NCBI GenBank assembly: GCA_947631845.1
Contig: CANRMY010000006.1
Location: 1 to 64,000 of the forward strand
Direction: 5' to 3'
From: an uncultured Oscillospiraceae bacterium
Lineage (GTDB): Bacteria; Bacillota; Clostridia; Oscillospirales; Oscillospiraceae
DNA: 64,000 nucleotides
Below are positions 22,596 through 31,400 of the stretch, piece after piece (the first letter of the stretch is position 1; each line of letters opens with the position of its first letter). Both the position numbers and the translations under genes were made by a program. The notes beneath the pieces are model-generated. The model saw only the letters and a program-made list of their open reading frames with translations. It did not search any database and was not told the DNA's origin.

Positions 22596-23642
22596 ATGAT
22601 AAAGCCCCCGCGCCTGCGTCCGGGCGACACCTGCGCCATCGTCAGCCTCTCCGAGGGGACCCTGGGGGAGCCCTGGGCTATCCACAAGCTCGCTATCGCC
22701 AGGGAGCGCCTGGAGCGGGACTTCGGCCTCAACGTGAAGGTCATGCCCAACGCCCTCCGGGGCAGGCAGTACCTTTACGAACACCCGGAGGCTCGCGCCT
22801 CCGACCTCGTGGACGCCTTCCGGGATAAGAGCGTCAAGGCTGTCTTTAACGCCATCGGCGGGGACGACACCATCCGCCTTTTGCCCTACATCGACTTTGA
22901 CGTTCTCCGGGAAAACCCCAAGATCTTCACGGGCTTTTCCGACACCACCACCAACCATTTCATGATGTTCAAGGCCGGCCTCGTCTCCTACTACGGGGCC
23001 AGCGTCATGACAAATTTTTCGGAGTATGTCAAAATAAACGACTACACCGACCGGATGATCCGCAAGACCCTCTTTGATCCCCCGGCGACACTGGAGATCC
23101 CCCCGGCCCCCTACTGGTACGACGACGAGGATCCAAAAATCTGGTGGCGCGAGGAGAACATGAATACCCCCAAGCCCTACCACCCGGAGGAGATCGGCTA
23201 TGAGATCCTCCAGGGAACAGGGGCCGTGGAGGGAGAGCTTTTAGGCGGGTGTATCGACGTCTTTGTGGAGCTTCTGGGGACGTCCCTCTGGCCCACAAGG
23301 GACGCGTGGGCGGGAAAGCTCATGTTTTTGGAGACCAGCGAGGACGACACGTCCTGTGAGCTTTTGACCTGGTACCTTCGCAATTTCGCCGCCCAGGGGC
23401 TTTTTGATGTGATCCGGGGCATTATCGTGGGCAAACCCGCGAGACGGAGCAAATACGAGCCCTACAAAGAGGTCTATCGCAAAGTGGTGGGCGGGGAGTC
23501 CGGACACCCGGAGCTTCCCATCCTCTACAACGTGAACATCGGCCACGCGGAGCCCATCGGCGTCCTCCCCATCGGCGTCCGCGCCCGCCTGGACGCGGAC
23601 CGAAAAGCGCTGACCCTCTTAGAGCCCGCCGCGGAGGCGTGA
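22596..23642 (+). CDS. S66 family peptidase (LD-carboxypeptidase/MccF-like)
   Basis: The ATG at 22596 is 8 bp after AAGGAG. The 348 residues follow the S66 layout: LRPGDTCAIVSLS at the N terminus, KAVFNAIGGDDTIRLLPYID, the nucleophile loop KIFTGFSDTTTNHFMM with the catalytic Ser, and a C-terminal NIGHAEPIGVLPIGVRARLD with the catalytic His. The family cleaves L,D-bonds in murein tripeptide recycling or detoxifies microcin C-like peptidyl nucleotides; the long central segment with the WWREENMN stretch is closer to the MccF-like group. It lies just after the uppS insertion. Confidence 0.88.
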   Translation: MIKPPRLRPGDTCAIVSLSEGTLGEPWAIHKLAIARERLERDFGLNVKVMPNALRGRQYLYEHPEARASDLVDAFRDKSVKAVFNAIGGDDTIRLLPYIDFDVLRENPKIFTGFSDTTTNHFMMFKAGLVSYYGASVMTNFSEYVKINDYTDRMIRKTLFDPPATLEIPPAPYWYDDEDPKIWWREENMNTPKPYHPEEIGYEILQGTGAVEGELLGGCIDVFVELLGTSLWPTRDAWAGKLMFLETSEDDTSCELLTWYLRNFAAQGLFDVIRGIIVGKPARRSKYEPYKEVYRKVVGGESGHPELPILYNVNIGHAEPIGVLPIGVRARLDADRKALTLLEPAAEA

Positions 23643-23649
23643 AAAAATA

Positions 23650-24150
23650 ATGGATATTTCCCGCCTATCGAGCGGTTACCTGGTGCGGCGACTGGGAGAA
23701 AATGATATTGAGGACATTTTCGCGTTGTGCCGCAAAAACGAGCTCTATTACAAATACTGCCCGCCGTTTGTAACGCGGCGGAGCATAGCCGATGACATGA
23801 AAGCGCTGCCTCCCCGCAAGGAAGCCTCTGATAAATATTATCTGGGTTACTATGACGGGGACAAATTGATCGCCGTGATGGATCTTATCCTGGGTTACCC
23901 CGATGAAAAAACGGCGTTCATCGGCTTTTTCATGACCGATACCTCCGTCCAAAAGGCGGGGATCGGAAGCGGGATCATCCGGGACCTGTGCGCGGGCCTG
24001 CGAGACATGGGGCTTACGGGCATTCGGCTGGGCTGGGTAAAGGGAAATCCCCAGGCCGAGCATTTCTGGCGCAAGAACGGTTTTTCCGAGACCGGCGTGA
24101 CCTACGATACGGACGGCTATACGGTCGTTGTGGCGCAACGGGTCTTATAA
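23650..24150 (+). CDS. GNAT family N-acetyltransferase
   Basis: The 166 residues match the GCN5-related acetyltransferase fold: VRRLGENDIEDIFALCRKN at the start, KLIAVMDLILGYPDEKTAFIGFFM in the central strands, and the acetyl-CoA loop SVQKAGIGSGIIRDL (Q/R-x-x-G-x-G/A). It ends with GNPQAEHFWRKNGF, the usual final motif. The acceptor substrate is not predictable. It lies 7 bp after the S66 peptidase with a rather distant GGAGG, and has no link to the cdsA operon other than direction. Confidence 0.88.
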   Translation: MDISRLSSGYLVRRLGENDIEDIFALCRKNELYYKYCPPFVTRRSIADDMKALPPRKEASDKYYLGYYDGDKLIAVMDLILGYPDEKTAFIGFFMTDTSVQKAGIGSGIIRDLCAGLRDMGLTGIRLGWVKGNPQAEHFWRKNGFSETGVTYDTDGYTVVVAQRVL

Positions 24151-24192
24151 TTCCATTAATTCCATGGGAAAAATGCGAGAGAAGGGTTAGTT

Positions 24193-25014
24193 ATGCTTTT
24201 AACAAGAACCATCATGGCGGCGGTGATGATCGCCCTGCTGTTGGCGCTGACGCTGTGGCTGCCGCCGGTGTGGATGGCGGCTGTCATCGCGGTCCTGGGC
24301 TTCATCGGCGTCTATGAGCTGATGCGCACCGTGGGCGACACCAAAAATCCCCGCCATTTCATCTGGCCCGGCCTCACCGCCGCCGCCATCCCCCTGGGCT
24401 TCTATTTCGGCTGCGCCGAGCTCATTTCGCGCGTCTCGCTCACCTTTTTGATGGTGATCCTCTTCGCCGAGGCCATCTTCACCTACGGCACGGAGAAGCC
24501 TGTCAAATTCCAGACCGTCCTGTCCGGCTTTTTCGGGGGATTGCTCATCCCCCTGTGCCTGTCCGCCCTTTTGCAGCTACGGATGCGGGAGCAGGGCGGG
24601 GCGCTGGTCATCATGGCCTTCGTCATCACCGCCATGTCCGACACCGGCGGCTACTTCGGCGGCATGTTCTTCGGCAAACATAAGGGCGTCTTGAAGTGCA
24701 GTCCCCACAAGTCCCTGGAGGGCTTTATTGGCAGCTTCCTCTTCGGCATCCTGGGGATCCTGATCTTCGGCGTCATAATGGACAAGGCCGCGGGCATACC
24801 CGTAAAGTACGGCCTCCTGGTTCTCTACGCCGTCCTGGGCAATGTCACCACCCAGATCGGCGATCTGGCCTTCTCCGTCATCAAGCGGGAGCACGGCATC
24901 AAGGACTACGGCAACCTGATCCCCGGCCACGGCGGCGTGCTGGACCGGTTCGACTCCATCATCTTCACTGCGCCGCTGGTGTATCTGCTGGTCAGCGCCC
25001 TCCCGGCGTTTTGA
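24193..25014 (+). CDS. cdsA: Phosphatidate cytidylyltransferase
   Basis: The 273-residue membrane enzyme has seven or eight helices and the CdsA signatures SDTGGYFGGMFFGKHK, CSPHKSLEGFIGS and the C-terminal SVIKREHGIKDYGNLIPGHGGVLDRFDS. It makes CDP-diacylglycerol from phosphatidate and CTP, the branch point of phospholipid synthesis. In most Firmicutes it directly follows uppS; here the S66 peptidase and GNAT genes are inserted between them, consistent with rearrangement at the uppS 3' end. Confidence 0.96.
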   Translation: MLLTRTIMAAVMIALLLALTLWLPPVWMAAVIAVLGFIGVYELMRTVGDTKNPRHFIWPGLTAAAIPLGFYFGCAELISRVSLTFLMVILFAEAIFTYGTEKPVKFQTVLSGFFGGLLIPLCLSALLQLRMREQGGALVIMAFVITAMSDTGGYFGGMFFGKHKGVLKCSPHKSLEGFIGSFLFGILGILIFGVIMDKAAGIPVKYGLLVLYAVLGNVTTQIGDLAFSVIKREHGIKDYGNLIPGHGGVLDRFDSIIFTAPLVYLLVSALPAF

Positions 25015-25017
25015 TTT

Positions 25018-25048
25018 CCGTAGGGGCCGGACACCGGCCGGCCCGCTT
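25018..25048. repeat. Palindromic repeat inside the cdsA-dxr gap
   Basis: GGGGCCGG and CCGGCCGGCCCGC form a hairpin at about 25023-25046 of the GGGCCGGACACCGGCCGGCCC type. It sits within an operon, just before the dxr ribosome site, so it could affect mRNA stability or dxr expression. Confidence 0.7.
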
Positions 25049-25062
25049 AAAGAAGGTATCCT

Positions 25063-26199
25063 ATGAAGAAGACCCTTACTGTCCTGGGCTCCACCGGCTC
25101 CATCGGCACACAGACGCTGGAGGCGGCGGAGAAGCTGGGACTTCCTGTTATCGCCCTGACGGCCAACAAAAACGTTAAACTCTTAGAGGCCCAGGCCCGG
25201 AAATTCGTCCCCAAAGCCGTGGCGCTGGCCGACGCGGAGGCCGCCCGGGATCTGAAAATCCGGCTGGCGGACACCCCCGTGCGGGTGCTCTCCGGCACGG
25301 AGGGCGTGCTGGCGTGCGCCGCCATGGAGGCGGACATCGTGGAATCGTCCCTGGTGGGTGTGGCGGGGCTTCTGCCCACCCTGGCCGCCATCCGCGCCGG
25401 GAACCGCCGCATCGCCCTGGCCAACAAGGAGACGCTGGTCTGCGCGGGGCACATCGTCAAGCGGGAGCTGGCGGCCCACGGCTGTGAGCTGATCCCTGTG
25501 GACTCCGAGCACTCCGCCATTTTCCAATGTCTGCGCGGCGGGGAGCGGAGCGAGGTCAAGCGTATTTTGCTGACGGCCTCCGGCGGCCCCTTCCGCACGC
25601 TCTCCAAGGAGGAGCTGGCCGCCGTCACCCCCGCCATGGCCCTTCGCCACCCCAACTGGGACATGGGGGCCAAGGTGACCATCGACTCCGCCTCCATGAT
25701 GAACAAGGGGCTGGAGGTCATCGAGGCCATGCACCTCTTTGACGCAAGGCCGGAACAGATCACCGTCCTGGTCCACCCCCAGAGCATCGTCCACTCCGCC
25801 GTGGAGTTCACCGACAACGCCGTAATCGCCCAGCTGGGCGTTCCGGATATGCGCCTGCCCATCCAGCTGGCGCTGACGTATCCCGCCCGCTGTCCCTCCC
25901 TCGCCGGGGAGCTGAATCTGGCGGCGGTGGGCACCCTGACCTTTGAAAAGCCGGATACCGATAAGTTCCGGTGCCTGAAGATCGCCCTGGACGCCGCGCC
26001 CCGGCAGGACGCCGCGCCCGCCGTGATGAACGCCGCCAACGAGGTGGCGGTCAGGGCCTTTTTACAGGAAAAGATCGGCTTCTCCGCCATCCCGGAGATC
26101 GTGGAGCGGGCCGTTTCCGACTATGGGAAAGCCCCCGCGGACACGGTGGAGGACATCCTCTCCGCCGACGCTCTGACGCGGGCATCAATAGAGGTGTGA
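25063..26199 (+). CDS. dxr: 1-deoxy-D-xylulose 5-phosphate reductoisomerase
   Basis: The 378 residues match DXR: NADPH-binding TVLGSTGSIGTQTLE, ANKETLVCAGHIV, the active-site VDSEHSAIFQCL and ASGGPFR, HPNWDMGAKVTIDSASMMNKG, and a C-terminal helical domain with AANEVAVRAFL. It performs the second step of the MEP pathway, giving 2-C-methyl-erythritol 4-phosphate. ispG, a later step, lies two genes downstream, so much of isoprenoid supply for undecaprenyl phosphate is coded together. Confidence 0.97.
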   Translation: MKKTLTVLGSTGSIGTQTLEAAEKLGLPVIALTANKNVKLLEAQARKFVPKAVALADAEAARDLKIRLADTPVRVLSGTEGVLACAAMEADIVESSLVGVAGLLPTLAAIRAGNRRIALANKETLVCAGHIVKRELAAHGCELIPVDSEHSAIFQCLRGGERSEVKRILLTASGGPFRTLSKEELAAVTPAMALRHPNWDMGAKVTIDSASMMNKGLEVIEAMHLFDARPEQITVLVHPQSIVHSAVEFTDNAVIAQLGVPDMRLPIQLALTYPARCPSLAGELNLAAVGTLTFEKPDTDKFRCLKIALDAAPRQDAAPAVMNAANEVAVRAFLQEKIGFSAIPEIVERAVSDYGKAPADTVEDILSADALTRASIEV

Positions 26200-26208
26200 C
26201 GTAAAGGA

Positions 26209-27270
26209 ATGTATATCATCATCGCCATCCTGGCCTTCGGCGTCCTCATCGCCCTCCATGAGCTGGGCCATTTTCTGGCCGCCAAGGCCTGCAACGTGAA
26301 GGTCAACGAGTACTCCATCGGCATGGGCCCCGCCATCTGGAAAAAGCAGGGCGAGGAGACGCTGTACGCTCTGCGCCTTCTCCCCATCGGCGGATACTGC
26401 GCCATGGAGGGGGAGGACGGCCAGCCCGACGGGCAGAGCGCCGATCCCAGGGCCTTCGTCAATAAAACATGGTGGCAGAAGGCCATAATCCTGGTGGCCG
26501 GCGCGGCTATGAATTTCCTCATCGGCTTTGTCATCGTGGCCGTGCTCTATTCCTCCGCTCAGGCCTTCGTCACCAATCAGGTGGTGGAGACGGTGGACGG
26601 GTTCCTTTACGCGGAAAACGGCATCGAGGCCGGGGATTACATCTACTCCATCGACGGGCACCGGGTCTACTACTCCTCCGATTTCTCCATCTATATGGAC
26701 CGGGCCGGGGCCACGGTGGATATGGTGGTCATCCGGGACGGGAAAAAGGTCAAGCTGGACGATTACGCTCTGAAGCCCGCCCAGTACGCCGACGGCTTCC
26801 GTTACGGCGTCACCTTCGGCACCGTGGAGGCCGACGCCTTCCAGAAGCTCCGCTACACCTGGTACACCTCCTGGAACTACGTCCGCTCCGTCTGGATGGG
26901 CCTGTCCGATTTGGTCACCGGGGCCGTGGGCCTGCGGGAGATGTCCGGCGTGGTGGGCATCGTGGGCGCCATCAACGAGGCGGGCCAGCAGGTGGAGCAG
27001 AAGACCAACTCCCGCGCCGCCGCCCTGGAATACGTCTTCAATTTCATCGCCCTGATCGCCGTGAACCTGGCCGTGATGAATTTATTGCCCATCCCCGCCC
27101 TGGACGGCGGGCGGCTCCTCTTCGTCCTTCTCAACGCCGTCACCATGCTGCTCTTCAAAAAGCAGATCGACCCCAAATACGAGGGCTGGGTCCACGCCGC
27201 CGGTATGGTGGCCCTGCTGGGCCTGATGGCCGTCATCATGGTCAGCGACGTGCTGAAATACGTGAAATAA
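26209..27270 (+). CDS. rseP: RIP-type membrane metalloprotease (RseP/RasP)
   Basis: The 353 residues show the site-2 protease layout: HELGH in the first helix (zinc ligands and catalytic Glu), IGMGPAIWK, a single PDZ-like domain (about 110-190, GIEAGDYIYSIDGHRV) and the second catalytic motif PIPALDGGRLLF in the last membrane segment. It cleaves transmembrane regulators such as anti-sigma factors or remnant signal peptides within the membrane. It follows dxr by 9 bp, the standard Firmicutes order. Confidence 0.95.
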   Translation: MYIIIAILAFGVLIALHELGHFLAAKACNVKVNEYSIGMGPAIWKKQGEETLYALRLLPIGGYCAMEGEDGQPDGQSADPRAFVNKTWWQKAIILVAGAAMNFLIGFVIVAVLYSSAQAFVTNQVVETVDGFLYAENGIEAGDYIYSIDGHRVYYSSDFSIYMDRAGATVDMVVIRDGKKVKLDDYALKPAQYADGFRYGVTFGTVEADAFQKLRYTWYTSWNYVRSVWMGLSDLVTGAVGLREMSGVVGIVGAINEAGQQVEQKTNSRAAALEYVFNFIALIAVNLAVMNLLPIPALDGGRLLFVLLNAVTMLLFKKQIDPKYEGWVHAAGMVALLGLMAVIMVSDVLKYVK

Positions 27271-27281
27271 CCTGTGCAAAC

Positions 27282-27321
27282 TAACTAAAATAAAGCTATT
27301 AAGATTAATTAATTTTAGTTA
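27282..27321. repeat. AT-rich inverted repeat upstream of ispG
   Basis: TAACTAAAAT (27282-27291) is the complement of ATTTTAGTTA (27312-27321), with an ATTAATTAAT core between. It ends just before the ispG -35 box, so it could be a weak terminator for the upstream operon or an operator. Confidence 0.5.
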
Positions 27322-27331
27322 ATATACCATC

Positions 27332-27360
27332 TTTACAAACGAGATAAACCGTAGTATACT
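27332..27360 (+). promoter_or_regulatory. ispG promoter
   Basis: TTTACA (27332-27337) and TATACT (27355-27360) are 17 bp apart and 28 bp before the ispG ATG. It marks a new transcription unit ispG-polC. Confidence 0.8.
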
Positions 27361-27388
27361 GAACATGTGAGACACAGAGGAACGCGCA

Positions 27389-28432
27389 ATGACACGTGAA
27401 ATCACCGTAGGAGACATTAAGATCGGCGGGGGAGCGCCCGTATCCGTCCAGTCCATGTGCAATACCCGCACCGACGACGTGGACGCCACCGTGGCGCAGA
27501 TTTTGCGCCTGGAACGGGCCGGCTGCGACGTCATCCGGGTCGCCGTGCCGGACATGACGGCGGCAAAAGCCCTGGCCGCCATCAAAAAGCGCATCCACAT
27601 CCCCTTAGTGGCCGATATCCATTTTGACTACCGCCTGGCCCTGGCCGCTCTGGACGGGGGGGTGGACAAGGTGCGCCTGAATCCCGGCAACATCGGCTCT
27701 ACCGAGCGGGTCCGGGCCGTGGCGCGGGCCTGTGAGGCAAGACACGTCCCTATCCGCGTCGGCGTCAACTCCGGCAGTGTGGAGCGGGAGCTTTTGGAAA
27801 AATACGGCGGCCCCACGGCGGAAGCCATGGTGGAAAGCGCCCTGAACCACGCCCGGATCTTAGAGGACGTGGGCTTTTCCGATATTGCCATTTCCGTCAA
27901 ATCCTCCACCGTCAGCCGCACCGTGGCCGCCTACCGGCTCATATCCCAAAAATGCGACTACCCCCTGCACCTGGGGGTCACCGAGGCGGGGACGGAGACG
28001 CTGGGCGCCATCAATTCCGCCGTTGGCATCGGCACACTTCTCAATGAGGGCATCGGCGACACCATCCGCGTCAGCCTCACCGCCGACCCGGAACGGGAGG
28101 TGGAGGCCGGCATCGCCATCCTGAAGGCCGCGGGGCTCCGCTCCGGCGGCGTCAAGCTCGTGTCCTGTCCCACCTGCGGCAGGACGCGCATCGACCTGGT
28201 GGCCCTGGCCCATGAGGTGGAGGGGAGGCTCCGGGGCTGCCGGAAGGACATCACCGTGGCGGTGATGGGCTGTGCCGTCAACGGCCCCGGCGAGGCCCGG
28301 GAGGCCGATTTCGGCGTTGCCGGCGGCGACGGCGAGGGCATCCTCTTCCAAAAGGGAAAGATCGTGGCCAAGCTGCCCTATGATCGCCTGGCCGACGGGC
28401 TCCTGGAGCTCATAGAAGGAACGGAGGCGTGA
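27389..28432 (+). CDS. ispG: 4-hydroxy-3-methylbut-2-enyl diphosphate synthase
   Basis: The 347 residues match IspG/GcpE: VQSMCNTRTDDVDATVAQ, a TIM barrel with DIHFDYRLAL and RLNPGNIG, and the cluster-binding Cys in SCPTCGRTRIDL and MGCAVNGPGEA that bind a 4Fe-4S centre. It converts ME-cPP to HMBPP in the MEP pathway with reduced ferredoxin or flavodoxin. It has its own promoter and is followed after 3 bp by polC, so expression is linked to replication. Confidence 0.96.
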   Translation: MTREITVGDIKIGGGAPVSVQSMCNTRTDDVDATVAQILRLERAGCDVIRVAVPDMTAAKALAAIKKRIHIPLVADIHFDYRLALAALDGGVDKVRLNPGNIGSTERVRAVARACEARHVPIRVGVNSGSVERELLEKYGGPTAEAMVESALNHARILEDVGFSDIAISVKSSTVSRTVAAYRLISQKCDYPLHLGVTEAGTETLGAINSAVGIGTLLNEGIGDTIRVSLTADPEREVEAGIAILKAAGLRSGGVKLVSCPTCGRTRIDLVALAHEVEGRLRGCRKDITVAVMGCAVNGPGEAREADFGVAGGDGEGILFQKGKIVAKLPYDRLADGLLELIEGTEA

Positions 28433-28435
28433 GGG

Positions 28436-31400
28436 ATGGACTACGTTGAGCTTTTGGAGATGTTCCCGTCCCTCACCGACTGCGGCGCGCCCCGGGAGAC
28501 GCTTCGACAGGGGAAGGTCACCGGGGCCACGGTGGAGCGGGAGAAGCGGACGATGACGCTGAACGTCCGGTTTGACCAGGGCCTGCCCCCGGTCTACGCC
28601 TCCATGGTGGAGCGGAAGGTGGAGCGGGACTACGGCCTTACCCGGTGTACCCTGAACGTCTCCGTGCCCGAGAGCGCCGGCGCGGGGAAGGCCCCGGAGA
28701 AGGCCGGGAAAAAGAGCGCCCCCGCCGCGAAGGCGGGAAAGCCCCTGTTCGGCAGGCTTTCCAAGGGAAACGAGACGCCCATGGGGGAGCTGAGCCTGGA
28801 TTCGGGCCGGGTCACCGTCACGGGGAAGATCTTCGCCGTGAACAGCCGCGATGTGAAAAGCGGCGCGGTGGTTTTGAGCTTTGATATGACCGACGGCACG
28901 GGCTCCGTGCGCGTCTCCAAATTCGTCAAAGAGGAGCCCGTCAAGGCGGCGGTAAAGACCCTGGAGACAGGTATGACCGTCACCTGCCAGGGCTTTATGA
29001 GCTATAACCAGTTTGAAAAGGACACCGTTTTGGAGCCCGCGGCCATCGCCCTGGCCCCGGAAAAGCCGCCCCGCACGGACACGGCGGCGGAAAAGCGGGT
29101 GGAGCTCCACCTGCACACCAAAATGAGCGCCATGGACGCCGTCACCGACGTGAAGGAGGCCGTGAAGCGGGCCATCAGCTGGGGACACCCGGCCATCGCC
29201 ATCACCGACCACGGCGTTTGCCAGTCCTTCCCGGACGCCATGAAGGCGGCGGGAGACAAGATCAAGGTCATCTACGGCGTGGAGGGGTACTATATCAACG
29301 ACGTGGACGACCGGGTGGCCCTGATGGGCCCCGGCGACGGCCCCCTGTCCGGGGATTTCGTGGCCTTCGACATCGAGACCACCAGCCTTTCCTCCCGGCG
29401 CGACGCCCTCACCGAGATCGGCGCGGTGCGCTTCTCCGGCGGGGCGGAGGTGGACCGGTTCCAGACCTTTGTGGATCCCAAGCGGCCCATCCCCGCCGAG
29501 GTTGCCAACCTGACCGGCATCACAAACGAGATGGTGGCCGGCGCACCGGAGGAGGAGAGCGCCGTCCGGGACTTCCTGGCTTTCGCCGGCGGCCTGCCCT
29601 TAGTGGCCCACAACGCCAATTTTGATATCGGCTTCATCGACGAGGTGTGCCGCCGCGCCGGGATCGCCTTTACGCCTACATATTTGGACACCCTGACCAT
29701 GGCCCAGGGGATGATGCCCGATCTGCGGGCCCACAAGCTGGACATGGTGGCCGGCCATCTGGGCCTGCCCGATTTCAGCCACCACCGGGCCTCCGACGAC
29801 GCCCTGACCTGCGGGCTCATCTTCGCCTGCTTCGCCCTCCGTCTGGCGGAGGGAGGGGCCAAAAACCTCTCCGACATCGACCCCGCCATCCGGGAGGGCC
29901 GCCGGAGGGCCGCCGCCCGCCGCCGCCAGCGGCCCCAGCACATCATCGTCCTGGCCCGCACCCAGGCGGGGATCAAGAACCTCTACAAGATCGTCACCGC
30001 CAGCCATTTGGAGCACCTGCACGTGAACCCCATCATGCCCAAATCCCTGATCATGGAACACCGGGAGGGGCTCATCATCGGCTCCGCCTGCGAGGCCGGC
30101 GAGGTGTTCCAGACGCTGGTGGACGGGCGCAGCCGCTTCGAGCTGCGGCGCGTGGCGGAATTTTACGACTACCTGGAGATCCAGCCCCTGTGCAACAACG
30201 CCTTCATGCTCCGGGGCGACAAGCCCAAGGCCAGGGACGAGGAGGAGCTGCGCGAATATAACCGCCGTATCTTAGAGCTGGGCGACGAGCTGGGAAAGCC
30301 CGTGGTGGCCACCGGGGACGTCCACTTTCTGGACCCGGAGGACGAGATCTACCGCCACGTTCTGCTGGTAGCCAAGGAATTTGAGGACGGGGACAAGCCC
30401 CTGCCCATCTACTTCCGCACCACGGACGAGATGCTGGAGGAGTTTTCCTATCTGGGCGGCCGTGCCAAAGAGGTGGTGGTGGACAACCCCCGGAAGATCG
30501 CCGAGCTGTGCGACGTGGTGCGGCCCCTGCCCCCCGCCGGGGTGCTCTACCCGCCCAAGATCGAAAATTCCGAACAGCAGCTGAAGGACCTGGTCTACAA
30601 CCGGATGCACGAGCTTTACGGCGAGAACCCGCCGGAGATCGTCACCTCCCGGGTGGAGCAGGAGCTTCACGACATCCTCTCCCGCCACTACGATGTCATT
30701 TACATGTCCGCCCAGAAGCTGGTGCAGGACAGTCTCGCCCACGGATATCTGGTGGGCTCCCGGGGAAGCGTGGGCTCCTCCATCGTGGCCTTTATGTCCG
30801 GGATCACCGAGGTCAACTCCCTGCCGCCCCACTACCGGTGCCCCCAATGCAAGCACACCGAGTTCGTCACCGACCAGGGGTACGGCTGCGGCGCGGATAT
30901 GCCGGACAAGGTCTGCCCGGTCTGCGGCGTGGAATACGTGAAGGACGGCTTTGACATCCCCTTTGAGACGTTCCTGGGCTTCGGCGGCGACAAGGTGCCG
31001 GATATCGATCTGAACTTCTCCGGCGAATACCAGGCCAACGCCCACCGGTACACCAACGAGCTTTTCGGCTCCGACCACGTGTTTCGCGCCGGCACCATCG
31101 GCGGCGTGGCGGAGAAGACGGCCTACGGGTATGTGAAAAAATATCTGGAAAAGACGGGCCGCACCGCCTCCAAGGCCGAGGAGACGCGCCTGGCCATGGG
31201 CTGTGTGGGCGTTAAGCGCACCACCGGCCAGCACCCCGGGGGCCTGGTTGTCATCCCCCAGGACATGGAGATCACCGATTTCTGCCCCGCCCAGCACCCG
31301 GCGGACGACAAGGACACCGATATCATCACCACCCATTTTGAGTATCACTGCATGGAGGACAACCTCCTGAAGCTGGACGAGCTGGGCCACGACGACCCCA